DNA from: Pardosa pseudoannulata
Lineage: Eukaryota; Arthropoda; Arachnida; Araneae; Lycosidae
Length of the DNA stretch: 64,000 nucleotides
Assembly (NCBI GenBank): GCA_032207245.1
Contig: CM063500.1
Coordinates: forward strand, 79,548,697-79,612,696
Direction: 5' to 3'
Part shown: in pieces, positions 46,990 through 59,580 of the stretch
How positions within the stretch are numbered: the stretch's first letter is position 1
Layout of the letters: each line of letters begins with the position of its first letter
Translations under genes and position numbers: made by a program
Notes under the pieces: generated by a model
The model's database searches: none
The model's input: the letters and a program-made list of their open reading frames with translations, nothing else
What the model was told of the DNA's origin: nothing

Positions 46990-49900
46990 GTTCATGCTAA
47001 CATGGAATAAGCACTTTAATCTTCTTAAATTTTCCTAACACACGAAAAATCCGAGCATTGTTCATCGGAAAAAGTAATCGTAAATTGAATTCATTGCTTT
47101 CTCAACGCGTACATGTTGATGAATGATAAAGCTTGTAAATTAATTTAATTAGACGCTTGTTTTAAATAAAAACCATAGATCAACGAGAAATTTTTAGGTC
47201 AGTCCATCGCGGGGAATATCAGTTTTACCATTTCCTTGTCACTCAATGCATGAAAATATAAACTCAGAAATGCAGAGGGTGAAATTAGACGTTTGATATT
47301 TACAAAGTTATAAATGTTTCTCATATTTTGTAACTAAGATTTAAGTCAAAACATTGCTTTGATTTTTTTACATCACTGGAAAATATGAATGTAGTTTTTT
47401 TTAGAAAAATTACATGCATAGTAATTAAAACATCTGGACACAATCGCATTTATTCTCTTGTTAAAAGTTTTAACTTCATGTAGGAATGCACGAAAAAAAA
47501 TGAGTTTTTTATGTTAATTGGAGAACGTCACCTATTTTAAAAATCATTAATAGTAGATTTACAGTTTATTTCTCTCTATTAGTATTCGATTAAATTAATC
47601 TTCATCGATTAAGTATCCTAAATAATGACTGCAATTCGGTTTGACGACCCTTTAGTTTGTGATCTTTAGTTGCAAAGCTGGCTTCCCCAAAGCGGTCAAG
47701 ACGAGGTATGTATCTTTTATCTGTTTTACTTGAGGAATTTTAATGCTTATTGTTTTTTCGGGCAGTACTGGAAGCTTATAAAGGGACATATTCTGGTGAC
47801 AGCAAAGTGTCTGATTGGGCAGTGTCACTTGCATTGGGAGTGACGCTTTATTTGACTACTTGCGAAGGATATTCGTATGTACTTGAAAAGATATTTCACA
47901 AGAAGTAACAAAACTATTGAATTGTTATCAAAGTAATACGAAAACAGTTTATGAAACTTTACAATAATTTTCTTAATAAAAGCTTTTTAGTTCACTGCTA
48001 TTTGATTTGCTAAGAACTAAGTTTTCCACCTATCTCTTCGGCATTTCAACGAATTAGGGTAAATATTTTAAATTATATCTTCTTTAATAGGAAAAGATTC
48101 AAACTGATCGTGTAAAGTGACGAAACAGATGCGTTGTAATGAACACAACTAAACAGAAATGATACCATGGAAACAAATGAAGCGAGAGGTTATTCTTGCG
48201 ATTCAATTATCAGCGATTCACATTAAAATATTGGTGGGAGTAACCAGCCCAATACGCTTTGTACAATGGTACTCGGCCTGCAGGAGGTATCGCAGTAAAC
48301 GTACGTAGCAGTCAGCGTGTTAAACATTCTAGTAAAACTTTAAAAGTGAATGGTTTTTTACCCCTTTTGATATGAGCTATCGTTTAATTAAGTATACAAT
48401 GTAACATCGAAACTTTATGTCGAAATTTCTTCGAATTGAATAATATAAAACAACCGCAATTATCAATGGTGTTGTTAAATATAGTGCAGTATATTACTAG
48501 CACCCAAGATTTACTAATTACTATCGAATATTTTTTTGATATTCTAGACATATACACATGACTTGTCAACAATAATGACGAAAAATACAAGAACTCTTTA
48601 CGAGTTTGTAGTTTTGTTTTAATTAATTTAAAAACTTGCATCATAAATTCATAACGTTTTTAGTAAAACAAAGATTTTAAAGTATATATACTTATACTTA
48701 GTAAAAGTATATATACCTTTTACTATGTTTTTCCTTTATCACTGTCTACTTACGAGTGACATGTGTACTGAATTTCAAATTTATACATATAACATGTTTG
48801 GATACCTGCACTAATTTCAGAGGCTTATAAGAAATATTAAATTGCTAATTATAGCGGAATACTGTTAAATCTAGATTTTTATTAAAAAATATTCATAATA
48901 TTGTTAAGTGCTTTGCTGCATAAGCTGGAGAAAACTAATAGCTATGAGATAAACAGAATTTTGTAAGAGCTTATTCTTGAAGTTTTAAATCTTGTGTTAT
49001 TTTTATTTGATGTTTTTAGTCTGCGTTATGCCTCTTGTCTGTGTAATTTACAAAACTTGTATGGCGCAGTATGTCTCCCGAGGATTTTGTGCCCCCCCCC
49101 AAAAAAAAAGTAAATTAAAGCTTGTGTTCCCTTTAAACCTTTACCCCTTAGTACAAATTTAAAATGCGAGTTCGGAGTGAATATATTTTGACACTTTAAA
49201 ACTTTCTTTCGGTGAGGGGATATAAAATTATTTTAAGGAATATTCTACTTTTCGAGAGAGAATTTTTTTTTTACTCTAACATTTAATTTTTGGATTCACC
49301 ATAAGAAGAATGCTTGGCGTCCGCTGATAAAATTTTTGTAGAGTGCATGCTTACTGCTCATTACTTGATAGTGTACCTAAACTGTTGACAACTTACTCCT
49401 GTTGGAATTCTTACTTTATTTACTCACTGCTTGTTTTATTACTTTGTTCTTCCCGCCAAATTCAAGCATCCTGTAATTTTTTCTACTTATTGCCATGCTA
49501 GAGCCAAATCAATTCAATAGTGTTGTTTTGCCAAACTCCCAAGTATAGCAGAACTAGAGGGTTAGACCCAGGCAGTTCTATGCCGAATCCATCCTGTGAT
49601 GCTTGCTCAATCCTCTTTCCTTTTTCAAAGCACTGCTTCCCCATTCTACCTTCGAGTATCATCCCCCCCTTCTAGTTTTCTAGGCTCTTTCCTATTAGTT
49701 CCGTAGTGGATCCGATCAAGTAACAAATACTTCTTTGCTCGCAAACATTGAAGTTCACTTAAACTCTTGTATTGCTGTAGTATATAGAAAAAAAAGTTGT
49801 AATAGTAATTTAAATGTTGTAATTTAATTTTTAAGTTATCTCTATGATTGCAATTTTAATCATAGCACAGTGTTTTAATCAACCCTTAATTTGGCTAAGT

Positions 49901-50255
49901 CCGCTACAACGAACAATCAAATAAAATCTGGCGGGTTTATGAAAATTTCTATACGGCTTAAATATCTAACAAACTTCAAAATATAAAATCCAAAATTGAA
50001 AATATATTTTTTTGTTTATTTTAGAGGTCCCAATGTCTATACAGACTTGGAAAAATAACAGAAACTAAAAAATATTTAAAAAAACATCTTGTCAAATTAA
50101 GGGTTAATCCAGATATGTATAAAATTTTTATTGTCATCCAACTCTTTAGAGTAGGAACGGCTAGTGATTATGTCCAGTACTGTGCACTGAAAAGAAACCG
50201 TGAACACCCTGTACTAGTTGAAATCGTAGGTTTATTCGTGGACCCTAAATCTTGG
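46990..50255. other. gene-poor AT-rich DNA
   Basis: About 3.2 kb with no recognised gene. ORFs of 60-86 codons on the - strand (47652-47834, 48384-48644) show no family signature. A small shared repeat is at 49545-49605. A C8A9 homopolymer pair occurs at about 49093. Confidence 0.5.
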
Positions 50256-50395
50256 AAAGTGATGTATTAAATTCCTTTCCCTTTTGATATAATACATAAG
50301 TATGAAGTTAGTTTTTACTTTTGTAAGCTATAAATTTGTTATGAATATGCTATAGAGAAAACGTGTTTACATCACCCACCTTTTTGGTTGTAGGG

Positions 50396-52115
50396 CAAGG
50401 CCGTAACCAGGAATTATTTTTGGAGGGGGACCAAGGGGAAAGACATTGTTTGTTTTGTGAATGATACAAAAAGCCTGTAGTTTTACTGAAGTATGTGTAC
50501 TCACAAGCGTCTAGAAACTGAGAATCTGAAAGATTGACGTCACACCCCTTTCATGACAAAATATAGCCTTATCCTTAATTTTAAACAAGATTTCAAATTC
50601 TAAAGAAGAAAATGATACTTAAATTATTATCTTAGTTGGGATTTATTCAACATTATTATATTTTTTGTAAATAAGCCATTTATTTCATTCAAAGATTACC
50701 CATTTCTTAAAACACTAGTATGCTTTGAAAATTAAAAGTGCTCAGATCACAAACATTTACAAACATTTTTATTTCTTTTTTTAATATAATTACTCAAGGA
50801 TCATTTATTAAAATCATTATTTTCTAATTTTAGTATAACCTGTGAATATTTATGGTGCTTTTAAATATAGTATTCAAGGTTCCAGAATCATGTGTATAGT
50901 TCGTAATCAGCATATCGTTAGTAACCTACAACTGTATTCTGCCTTTATATCTTACTGTAACCATTAATATTTCCACTTATTAAAAAATCATTTACTGCTT
51001 TCCAATCTTAGTACAACTTCTGTGAATATTTTATTGTTAAGGAAATTATTGTAGTTTGTAGTTCCACAATCACTTATGTTACTTACATATAGCATTTCTT
51101 TTGCATTTTTTCAAGTTTTATTGCATACACCACATGATAATAATGTTAGCATTTTGTATACTTTCTTTTTCGTATAAATACTGTCTTAAACAATGCTTTT
51201 ATTAATAAAAACTTTTTATTTTATTATTTGTTGATTATTTTTCATAACATCAACCTTTTACCTATATGTTTTATAAATTTAATGAGCATTATAGAACATT
51301 TAACTAGGATTTTTATAAAAATGGCATTTATCTATATTAAACATCACTCTTTTTTTAAATCAAAGTATTTTTGTTAATAATAAAAATTAAACTAGCTGAT
51401 GTGATAATTAGCAAAATGTTGTTTAACATTCTGAATTATAATTTTATATGCAGTAAAGCACTTCTTTTTTCTCAGATTAGAAAACTTAAGCATTTTTTCC
51501 GCACTAGAGGTCGCTATTTGATTCTTTCAACTTCTAAAGGGGTATGACGTCACTCCTTCAGATTCTCAGTTTTTAGACGTTTGTTGTGTACATCTATTGA
51601 GTACCATAACACAATGTGGTTTTAAAATAACAATGATTAAAAATGTTTTAATGAACAGATTTAAGGTTTAGAATGAGTAACGAAGTATCTGCACAATCAA
51701 TTTAATATTTAAATTAATATTAAAAACCATTGTTGAATTTATTCACTTAAAATACTTTCTTTTTTAGCTGTATACCAAAATCTACTCTAACGTCATAAGT
51801 TGAAGCTATTTTGGAAGGTAGAATCCGTCTCAAAATACTCCGTGGGTCATCCCAGACAGAAGATGATATAGAATAGATTACGCAAAATGATTTGTAGACG
51901 AATGACTCTAGGGGATGAGGATGTGAGGTAGATAAAAGTCTGATGCCCCATAAAACATTTATGGCCGAAGCGGTCTTTTTCTGAGAACGTTGTCTGTCCA
52001 CAGCTAGGCAGATGACACACACACACGCGTAGTGAATTTTCTTTCCACGAAACGGTCTTTTGGAATTCCGGGGAGGGACCGGTCTCTTAAATCCCCTCCC
52101 TTGCCTACGGCCTTG
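50396..52115. mobile_element. hAT element, copy 2 (1.72 kb), with nested insertion
   Basis: Ends caaggccgtaaccagg / ctacggccttg, flanked by ttgtaggg (50388-50395) and ttgcaggg (52116-52123), 7 of 8 identical. The outer parts match the element at 5923-6564, for example 'cagctaggcaga' with an ACAC run and the 'ccttgcctacgg' end. Another inverted-repeat element is inserted at 50503-51584. The ORFs on the - strand at 51747-52213 fall on this element and have no protein signature. Confidence 0.85.
50503..51584. mobile_element. inverted-repeat element nested in the hAT element
   Basis: Left acaagcgtctagaaactgag continues aatctgaaagattgacgtca; the right end is its inverse (tgacgtcactccttcagatt ... 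tagacgtttgt). The inverted repeat extends about 45 bp. The uninterrupted site is seen in the related hAT copy at about 6010-6025 (gtatactcctaatgagta). tgtgtac occurs close to both edges. Interior noncoding. Confidence 0.75.
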
Positions 52116-52394
52116 TTGCAGGGAACACAAGACACTTTTTTTGCCACGTGTGCCAAAGGACCTAGTTTCGGATCTGTTGATCTGATACGTATGTAACAGT
52201 TTGGAAAATCCACCCCTTTAATTCTGTAGAGGTAGTCTCATAGTCATGTCTGATTAGAGCCACTGAAGTCTCTCTGAAGAGAGCCACACCTAGCTTCCTT
52301 AGAAAACTAGGAACAGATTTATTCTTCCCTAAAATCCTTCAGTTCTCATCCGTAGCACATTGAATCCTATATTTAAGTATTTGAGTCATATTAA

Positions 52395-52904
52395 CACATT
52401 GTATGTGGGACGGTACTAGTAAGTTTTCTGACGATTGATACTTGAGCACGAGGCACATACTAGTACTGGTAATTGTATCAACATGGTTTGTTTGTGGGTA
52501 CAAAAACAACGGTATATACAGGTAAACGAAGCCGAATGTTCTTGTCTACTACATAGATTCTGGTAAAATTTAGACAAAAACTAGTTTTTACATCAGTCAA
52601 TGCGGAGCCATAGAACGCGAAGGTTGATTAAAAAAAATAAATTTAGATTTAAAATTAACTTTTTATTTATCCTTGCAAAAATGGTATTTTATATATGTAT
52701 ATTTATGTATTATATATACATTTGTATTTATATATGTTTGTCTATTTATATATTTGTTTATATATTTCAATATAAAATACGAAAAATTGGTTAAAAAATC
52801 AAATGGTTTTCGATCTATTGAGATTTAACTGAATAACTAAATTGACTCATAAAACGCCCGCTTCCGGTACAATTCCGTTGCGAAATGTATCTTCACACAA
52901 TGTG
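52395..52904. mobile_element. piggyBac-like MITE, copy 3 (510 bp, complete)
   Basis: Starts cacattgtatgtgggac and ends cttcacacaatgtg, flanked by TTAA (52391-52394 and 52905-52908). It is in inverse orientation to 26392-27076. The duplicated host block has an empty site at about 53551 (cggattaagttt), matching left flank catATTAA and right flank TTAAGTTT. Confidence 0.9.
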
Positions 52905-52907
52905 TTA

Positions 52908-53560
52908 AGTTTCCTTTTTTGATATAATACATAAGTATTAAGTTAGTTTTTACTTTTGTAAGCTACGTGTTGGTTCTGAATATGCTATAGAGAAAATTTG
53001 TCTAAAATTTTCGCAACCATTTGGAGGGTAGAGAACACAAGATACTTTCTTGCTACAGGTACCAAAGGACCTAGTTTGTTGTCTTTGACAGTTTGGAATC
53101 TGATGCGTAACAGTTTGGGTAATCCACCACCCTTTTAAAATATACCATCACTTAATACATACCTATTTCTACCATAGCCGGTCAAATAACCCACTTATGC
53201 TTCCTGACTGACTGTATGAAACATGGATATTGGGAAGGAAATAGACACTTTATAATTAAACAAAATTGTATACTGTCAGCTTTTATGTATTATAAACACA
53301 AAGAATAAAAATTTTAAATTCATTTCCCATTGCATTTTTTACTTATACCTTATGGGTTATTTTACCCTTCATATGGTATGTTTAGCGTTAATTTTGTAGA
53401 GGTAGTCTCGTAGTCATGTCTGATCAGACCTCTGAAGAGAGCTACTGCTTGTTTTCTTAGAAAACTAGGAACAGATTAATCGTTTCCTATAATCCTCCAG
53501 TTCTTATCCGTAGCACGTTGATTCTTATGATTAGGTATTTGAGTCGGATTAAGTTTAGTC
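52908..53560. repeat. duplicated block, copy 2
   Basis: Contiguous version of the 50255-52380 block, apart from a MITE insertion at about 53160-53390. It preserves the pre-insertion states of both the hAT site ('ttggagggtagagaacac') and the piggyBac site. Confidence 0.75.
53163..53385. mobile_element. small MITE with ATACC/GGTAT ends
   Basis: Left taccatagccggtcaaataa then ccca; the right end is 'tgggttattttacccttcat' followed by atggta, an imperfect inverted pair. It is absent from the other copy of the duplicated block at about 52220. The exact edges are approximate. Confidence 0.6.
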
Positions 53561-53667
53561 ATGGGGGAAAAAGCTGTCGATTACTGCGTAGCTCTGTCAA
53601 AGTTCCCTTAATGTAACATACACCATACGGTTCCTTATTCGAATATGTATATTTATAGCACATGTGC

Positions 53668-53768
53668 TTAATCACTTTCATCAGGTAGGATATAATTTTC
53701 TTCAGTTATCTTGTCGAAACTTGGTTGTATTTCATCCTGCTCGTCCCTCATTTCATCGTCCAATAAAT
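53668..53768 (-). pseudogene. short acidic coding remnant
   Basis: The - strand reads LDDEMRDEQDEIQPSFDKIT followed by EENYILPDESD and a stop. Such acidic runs occur near the N-termini of some piggyBac-type proteins, but this is too short to assign. No upstream exon or start codon is visible. Confidence 0.25.
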
Positions 53769-54180
53769 TAAAAAAAAATATATATAAATCTTCATTTTCG
53801 TAGATAAGTTTATTTTAAAAACTATTTAGATTGGTAGTGAAATTAGTGGGAGAAAAAGCAGAAAAAAGACCGAATATTAATACAAACTTAAATTTTTTTT
53901 TCTAAGCATTCGACTCTTAAATGTCAATTACAGCAAATCTTGTTATAAGTGCACAGCAGTGCTCGTCAGCTTCTGATAGCTGCTCTTTTGCTAGGTATGA
54001 AGGAATTATTGATAATGTGGAATGACTGCAATATTGTCTTCAATTTGTAAAACTCTTGATATTTAGTAGTCATTAGATGAATGTTTAGTGCTCTAGGATT
54101 AAAGCAAAGTTCAAAGAATGCCGTAATTTAAATATGCGTTGTGTAATGTGAATCTTTTCTTTTTAGGTTCTGGCTCTAGT

Positions 54181-55104
54181 ATGCCTAAACAGAGCATGCC
54201 TCCGGATCTTCCACCTGAGGAAGATCTTGCTGAGGAAATCGAAGCTCTGCCGTTGATATATGACCGCAATGCAGAGGTTAGGCATGTTCTTCAAGATGTT
54301 GTACTATTTGCTCAAGATTTTATGGATGTCTTGGATGATTTAGCAGAAGAACCCATCGTTCCATTGGAGGTATTCTTTGTTAGACCTGAACGTCCCGCTG
54401 GAAGATTCAGGGGGCCAGGCCGTCCTGTTCCACATATCCATGCACCTGTCGGTCAGCCTTATAACGTGAGGCCTGGAATTATGGGAAGGCGAAGGCAGGC
54501 AGGCAATATCAGGCAGCCACAGCGTCCCATGCTCAGGAGACCTCATAGAGTGTATGACAGGCCGATGCGCGGAGGGGTGAGGCAGCCACTGCGCCCAGTC
54601 CAGCTTCCTGCTGATAGGCCAAGGGAACAGATAGTTGGAGGAGAAATCAATGAAGGGCCTGGTAATGTAGATGAACCCCGGGAATTTCGTGCTTCAGGCG
54701 AAGAAGACCCAACAAAGCCATCCACTTCGGGAACGATTCAGGCAGCGCCATCCACTTCGGAAGAAGAGCAGAAAGTGCCATCCACTTCGGGAACGATTCA
54801 GGCAGCGCCATCCACTTCGGAGGAAGAGCAGAAAGTGCCATCCACTTCAGCAACAGTGCAGGCAGCGCCATCCACTTCGGGAGAGGGTCAGGACAAGCCA
54901 ACAGTTGCAAAAGCTGCTGCTTTGACTTCACCAAAGAGGGAAACAGGATTACATCGATCGGAACCCGATAACGGGCATAGCAGTCCTGAGCAAGCGAAGC
55001 GCGCTCGACTGGATATCCCAGAAGCTGGACGAAGTACAGATACGGGATCGGACGACAGTACTATGGAGGTCGGGCAGGATTCACCGAAATCAAAGAAAGA
55101 GTGA
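54181..55104 (+). CDS. disordered acidic / Arg-Pro-rich protein of 307 residues, unrecognised
   Basis: ORF of 307 codons from the ATG at 54181. The same frame opens earlier at 54139, but that part (CNVNLFFL) is the polypyrimidine tract of a splice acceptor, ttttctttttag|gttctggctctagtATG, so translation most likely starts at 54181 after an upstream noncoding exon. Residues 1-75 are acidic and hydrophobic (PPEEDLAEEIEALPLIYD, FAQDFMDVLDDLAEE). Residues 78-165 are Arg/Pro/Gly-rich. Residues 180-239 are three 20-residue repeats PSTSGTIQAAPSTSEEEQKV. The end has basic clusters (EQAKRARLD, PKSKKE) that could be nuclear signals. No signal peptide, membrane segment or known domain. G+C is clearly above background. 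AATAAA at 55460-55465. Function unknown. Confidence 0.65.
   Translation: MPKQSMPPDLPPEEDLAEEIEALPLIYDRNAEVRHVLQDVVLFAQDFMDVLDDLAEEPIVPLEVFFVRPERPAGRFRGPGRPVPHIHAPVGQPYNVRPGIMGRRRQAGNIRQPQRPMLRRPHRVYDRPMRGGVRQPLRPVQLPADRPREQIVGGEINEGPGNVDEPREFRASGEEDPTKPSTSGTIQAAPSTSEEEQKVPSTSGTIQAAPSTSEEEQKVPSTSATVQAAPSTSGEGQDKPTVAKAAALTSPKRETGLHRSEPDNGHSSPEQAKRARLDIPEAGRSTDTGSDDSTMEVGQDSPKSKKE
54718..54897 (+). repeat. three 60-bp tandem repeats within the coding sequence
   Basis: ccatccacttcgggaacgat repeats at 54718, 54778 and (diverged) 54838. The first two units differ by a single synonymous change (gaagaagag / gaggaagag). The period is a multiple of three, so copy number can change without breaking the frame. 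Confidence 0.95.
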
Positions 55105-56591
55105 AACTCTGGTAATTAGCATGAAATATGAGTTCTAGCTGCTTTGTATTTGTTTAAAAAAATTAACTTTTACTTCTAAAATTCTTGTAAACTTTTAAAA
55201 ACCGTTTAAAACCTGAAATTTGACAGTTTTTATTAAATAATTTTATAACTTCTGATGTCCCGTGCATTTATTGATAGACGGTTTGAAGTTTATTTTTCAG
55301 CACACTTCAACTATTTATGCATGTTTTATGAACATGCTTACATAAGGTAAGTGTAGAAATCCATAGCAAAAATAAGCCGTGTTTCTAAACGGCTTTCGTT
55401 TGTAAGCATTGTTATTCGTGATCTTCAGATCGTCTTGTATATTTCAGGAATATAACAGGAATAAATTGGTAATAGCTGATTGTTATTGTAACATTCATTG
55501 TGAAAAGAAATGTCAGTTATCCCATTCTATATTGATTTCAATCGCTTTGAGTTTAATTGAAATTTATTTAGATTTTGTTTAGACTTTTCCGACTTTATAT
55601 GTTGGTCCTAAAGACCTTTTTGTAGAATATTTGAAAAATCTGTTTGAATTTGCTTTTTATCGGGTTAGCGCCAAATAATTAGCAAGTTTTTCGGCACAAA
55701 TCTCGTTTAAAAATAGTAGAAAAGGAACGTCTTTCTGGAAAAAAAAGTGACTTGTGAGACCCTGCATCTTTAAAAATGACCTAAACAGTGTCCTTATTTG
55801 AGTTATGACAGTTTGTTTAGGTTCATAATTTAAATACACAAATTGGTTATGTTAGTAACATCAATTGATTTAAAGCGAAGAACATTCAGTGTTTTTATTA
55901 TCAGATAATAGAAGAAAAAATCTTTGCATCTAGTTCCTTATCATTAAATAAGACTAAATTGAAACACATTTGTCGAATATAATTGAGGTCTACATTTAAA
56001 GCTTTAACGATTTCTTTTTGCATTGTTTTTTCAACTAAACTCTTTTCATAGCCTAATTCTTCAATTTATCACAGAGGTCTAATGGTTCGCATTTTTGGAC
56101 TAAGATTCTATATATATTTTTTTAAAGCTGAGTTCTTTTACAAAATAACAGTTGAAAATTGTTTTGTCTTGTAAGTTGTGTATTTTTTTTAAATAGCGAT
56201 TCTTGTTGAGTAATGTTGGGCCACATGCCATAATATATCTATATTTCTTTGCCCCCTGTTTTCGACTATGTTGGCTATGAAGAGATTTATGGAGATAATC
56301 ACCTTTTTTAATCCCTTAACGTGAACGCTAAACTGGCCAAACTCTGCATACTCGAGATAATTCGACAGGCGTTGTACTTTATGTTGCTAGAATTTTTCAC
56401 ACTTGAATGCAATCGAGAATTGAAAATATCAATATGAAAGAAAAAAAATCGTTCATTGATATTTATTATTTACATGGGATTGTAAGCTATAACACTTATA
56501 TATTTTACTTTATATATCTCTAAATTCAATCTTCTAAATTGTGTTTTTACATTAAAAAATTTATTTTTTGGGCCGACATTTAAAAAGTGCA
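55105..56591. other. 3' region of the preceding gene and intergenic DNA
   Basis: AT-rich and noncoding. tggtaagtg-like donor text at about 55342 is not linked to an open frame. No repeats recognised. Confidence 0.5.
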
Positions 56592-56595
56592 TTAA

Positions 56596-56818
56596 CCCTT
56601 TCGTGGGCCATTTATTTTAACATTTTCAAATTTTCAAAAAAGGTGTGGTAATTTTATTCAATCGAATAATATATAACAGCCAGACACTGAAGCGATAATT
56701 AGTCTTCACGTCATTATAATGAAAGTCCATTATATTATAATGGGTTTTGAGTTTCATACAGGTGTATTTTGTAAGTTCATGTAAGTGGGAAGTAATCTTC
56801 CCAAAGCCCACGAAAGGG
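56596..56818. mobile_element. piggyBac-like MITE, CCCTTTCGTGGGC ends, copy 2
   Basis: Perfect 13-bp inverted ends ccctttcgtgggc / gcccacgaaaggg, with TTAA on both sides (56592-56595 and 56819-56822). Subterminal gggaagtaatcttccc is a further palindrome. 223 bp, noncoding. Confidence 0.9.
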
Positions 56819-57579
56819 TTAAGCGGTTAAATCTTTCAAAATTTGATTTTTAAAATTTTTTACATTCTTAATATATTTGGACGTTTCTGTACCTCTAAAA
56901 CAATCCATCGAAATATTAGAATTACAACATGTATAGCTATCCAATCTTTGCATTTAATATTATAGCTTTAAGGAAATTATAAAAACTTGAACATCATTTT
57001 ACCGAAAATGGTGTTTTTTAAACTTGTTCTCACTGTAAATAAAAATTTGCACATTAATTTTAAAATTTCGCAGTAAATGCATTATAGACGGCCAACAACG
57101 AAACACTACTTACCCTTTTCGCTGTAGTTTATCCCCTTTAATATTTATAGTGTTCGAAAAAGCTTTAAACATTTTAGTTTCTTTGAAATTTTGTCTCCTG
57201 GTGTAATATTGCTCATACATTTTTTTAAAAATTAAATAGGTTGATAATTATACCTAATGATTTCTTGCAAAAGATAAAAATTTGTAATGAAGTTGATGCA
57301 AGTCTGCTTAGAGTATGTCAGAAAACTTTCAAAATTTTTGAAAAAAACTCTCGCTTTTCGTTTAGAAAGACCTAATTTTTTTTATTAAAGCAAATTTATC
57401 AAAATTAATTAAAAATATGGAACAAATGCTGTAAATTCCATGTATTTAGGCTAATAATTAAAAAAGAAATCGGACAAAAAATTGGATAAAATACTCTATT
57501 TGAAGTTATAGAAAGGTGATGTCCTTTTTAAGGATTTATGAAAACTGTTTGAATTTGCTTTGACTAACTGATCACAGCC

Positions 57580-57735
57580 ATACACTTACGACTGTGCCTT
57601 TGAATATTGGTTGTTCAGGGGTTTCAAATTTGCAGATGAAACGGCGTCTGTTCGGAATTGTCTTTAAACAATATGTTCCGTTATCAATAGCTCTGTTATA
57701 ATAAAACAGCATACCGTAGCTCTCCAAACCTTAGC
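57580..57735 (+). mobile_element. degenerate SINE tail
   Basis: 'gtctgttcggaattgtcttt' and 'accgtagctctccaaacctt' correspond to the SINE body and tail; the head is unrecognisable. Confidence 0.55.
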
Positions 57736-57948
57736 AGCTAGGTTTCACGTTTAACGAACTATCGTGTAACACAAATTTGAACATAAGGGCCAAATTTGAC
57801 CCTTATTTTTGTCATGGTGAAATTTGAACACAAATTTGACCATAAGGTGGCTTCGCATTGCGAGAAGATGTGATTGAGAAGGCTGTAAAACGAATAGGTA
57901 CTGGATGTTTTCAAATGTTTCATAAATGAGATTTTACCAGTTAGGATC

Positions 57949-58130
57949 GAACGATGGCTGAACGGGTGGGGCTTGCTGCTGCTTCTCAGTTCGAAAGGGA
58001 GTGGGTTTGAATTCTACTGCTGGCAGAGATGTTCGTAGCCGTTCGGAATTGCCTTTAAACAGTATGTCCCGATTTCAACAGCTCTTTTATACTAAAAAAA
58101 ATGATACCGTAGTTCTCCAAACCAAAACTT
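57949..58130 (+). mobile_element. tRNA-derived SINE subfamily copy 4
   Basis: Head cgaacgatggctgaacgggt, with a 'gcttgctgctgcttctcagt' segment typical of this subfamily, then 'gatgttcgtagccgttcgga' and 'gtagttctccaaaccaaaac'. The paralogous copy is at 60015. Confidence 0.8.
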
Positions 58131-58696
58131 GACAGCTAGGTTTCAAGTCTTACGAACTATCGCATAACACAAACTTGACCGTATTTGACCACAAAGAAAT
58201 GATTTAGTTTTTGATTGCTGCTTAAAGTTAAAAGTGTAGATTAGAGATAGGGTAAGACTTTGAAAGTGTTAGAGCTTGCACTTTAAGGTTTTTTTTTATT
58301 TCCGTTTTAATTTTCCGAGATTTTGAAAGTGAATTTTGTGTATTCAGAATGATCTGAAAGAAATTGGCCTTGGTGTAATCACATCTGATAACCTATACAT
58401 TGACCAGCTTTTGTAACGAGTCAACTTGATATTTATTCTTTCGACTTTAGACATTTCAGTTAATTCAATGAGAGGAGTATTTTATGTACTAACATATAGC
58501 CCGTCATATGACGGGATCAGTAAAATTTTTTAGTTTCCAGAATTCTAAAGTACCCTATGAGGCAGGTAAAAAAATGGTTTGTGTTTTGGCTGAGAATTAT
58601 CTTACAACAAAAAATAATCGATGATTAAATTTAAAATTACCACATATGTACCTAATCTATTATTTAAGCCAAATATAAAAGAAAATTATTTACGTA

Positions 58697-59580
58697 ATAT
58701 CTAAGTTCAGTCATAAAACGTATGAAAATAATGCAGACGATATTTAAATAATTTAAAATAAGAAATGATTAAATGAGATGATTAAAGGAATGACGCCGTA
58801 ATGCTAGAAAAAAAATGTTACTTTTACCTGTTTGTGATAATTTAATCGCCTGGTCTTAATATGAGGCTTGATATAATGGCATTAAACGCTCGAAAAAGGG
58901 GAAGGTTTGGATTTCGAACGTTTTAAAGATGACGTTTTGAATTTTGTTAATCCTAACTTATCAAGAATCCAATATGGATGCTTCTATCCATTCCAGGTCC
59001 AATCGCTTCATAAATTTGAGGAGACACAGACCGATAACTTAGGTTATTATATAGGGGATAACTTGATTGTTATTTTAAATTTCAAAAGAGTTCTAGTTTC
59101 AGTGATTAAGCGTATGAAATTAATGCAGCCGATATTTAAATAATTTAAAATATGAAATGATTAAAAGAGATGGTTAAAGGAATGACTTCATAATTCTAGA
59201 AAAAAAAAATTGTTATTTTTACCTATTTATTATGGGGCAAATTTAATCGTCTGCTCTTAACCGGAGAAAATACAGCTTGAAATAATGGCATTAAAAGCTC
59301 TGAAAGGGAGAAGGGGTGGATTTCGAACGTTTTAAAGACTACAGTAATTTTCTCTGTGACATGAAGCATATTTATATACCAAATTATTTTAGAATCGGAT
59401 CGATAGTTTAGGAAAAGGCAAGCTTTACTCGCTTTAAATTTTGCTAACTCTAACTCATCAAGAATCCAATATAGATGCCATTCCATGTCCATATCCATTC
59501 CAGGTCCAACTGTTTCATAAATTCGAGGACAGACGGACAGATAACTTAGGCTATCATTATATAGGGGATGTTAATATTTA
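58697..59580. repeat. tandem duplication, about 400-bp period
   Basis: 58697-59088 and about 59095-59580 repeat 'gatatttaaataatttaaaa', 'aatggcattaaacgctcgaa'-like, 'tatcaagaatccaatatgga'-like and 'gataacttaggttattatat'-like text. The second copy has an insertion of about 80 bases around 59340-59430. ORFs over it are short and not conserved between copies. Confidence 0.75.

Larger units (their letters stand above)
50255..52380. repeat. duplicated block, copy 1 (interrupted by transposons)
   Basis: The left part 'tgatataatacataagtatg' (50285) to about 50395 and the right part 52116-52390 ('caaaggacctagtttcggat', 'gtagaggtagtctcatagtc', 'gtatttgagtcatatt') match the contiguous block 52915-53555. 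The 1.7 kb between is a hAT insertion. Confidence 0.8.

Noticed and set aside
51747..52213. - strand ORFs of 127 and 69 codons
   Set aside because: They cross the end of a hAT element and the flanking duplicated repeat; no protein signature.
54139..54180. Upstream ATG of the 54.1-kb ORF
   Set aside because: The extra 14 codons coincide with a polypyrimidine tract and AG acceptor, so this ATG is probably intronic; the ATG at 54181 is preferred.
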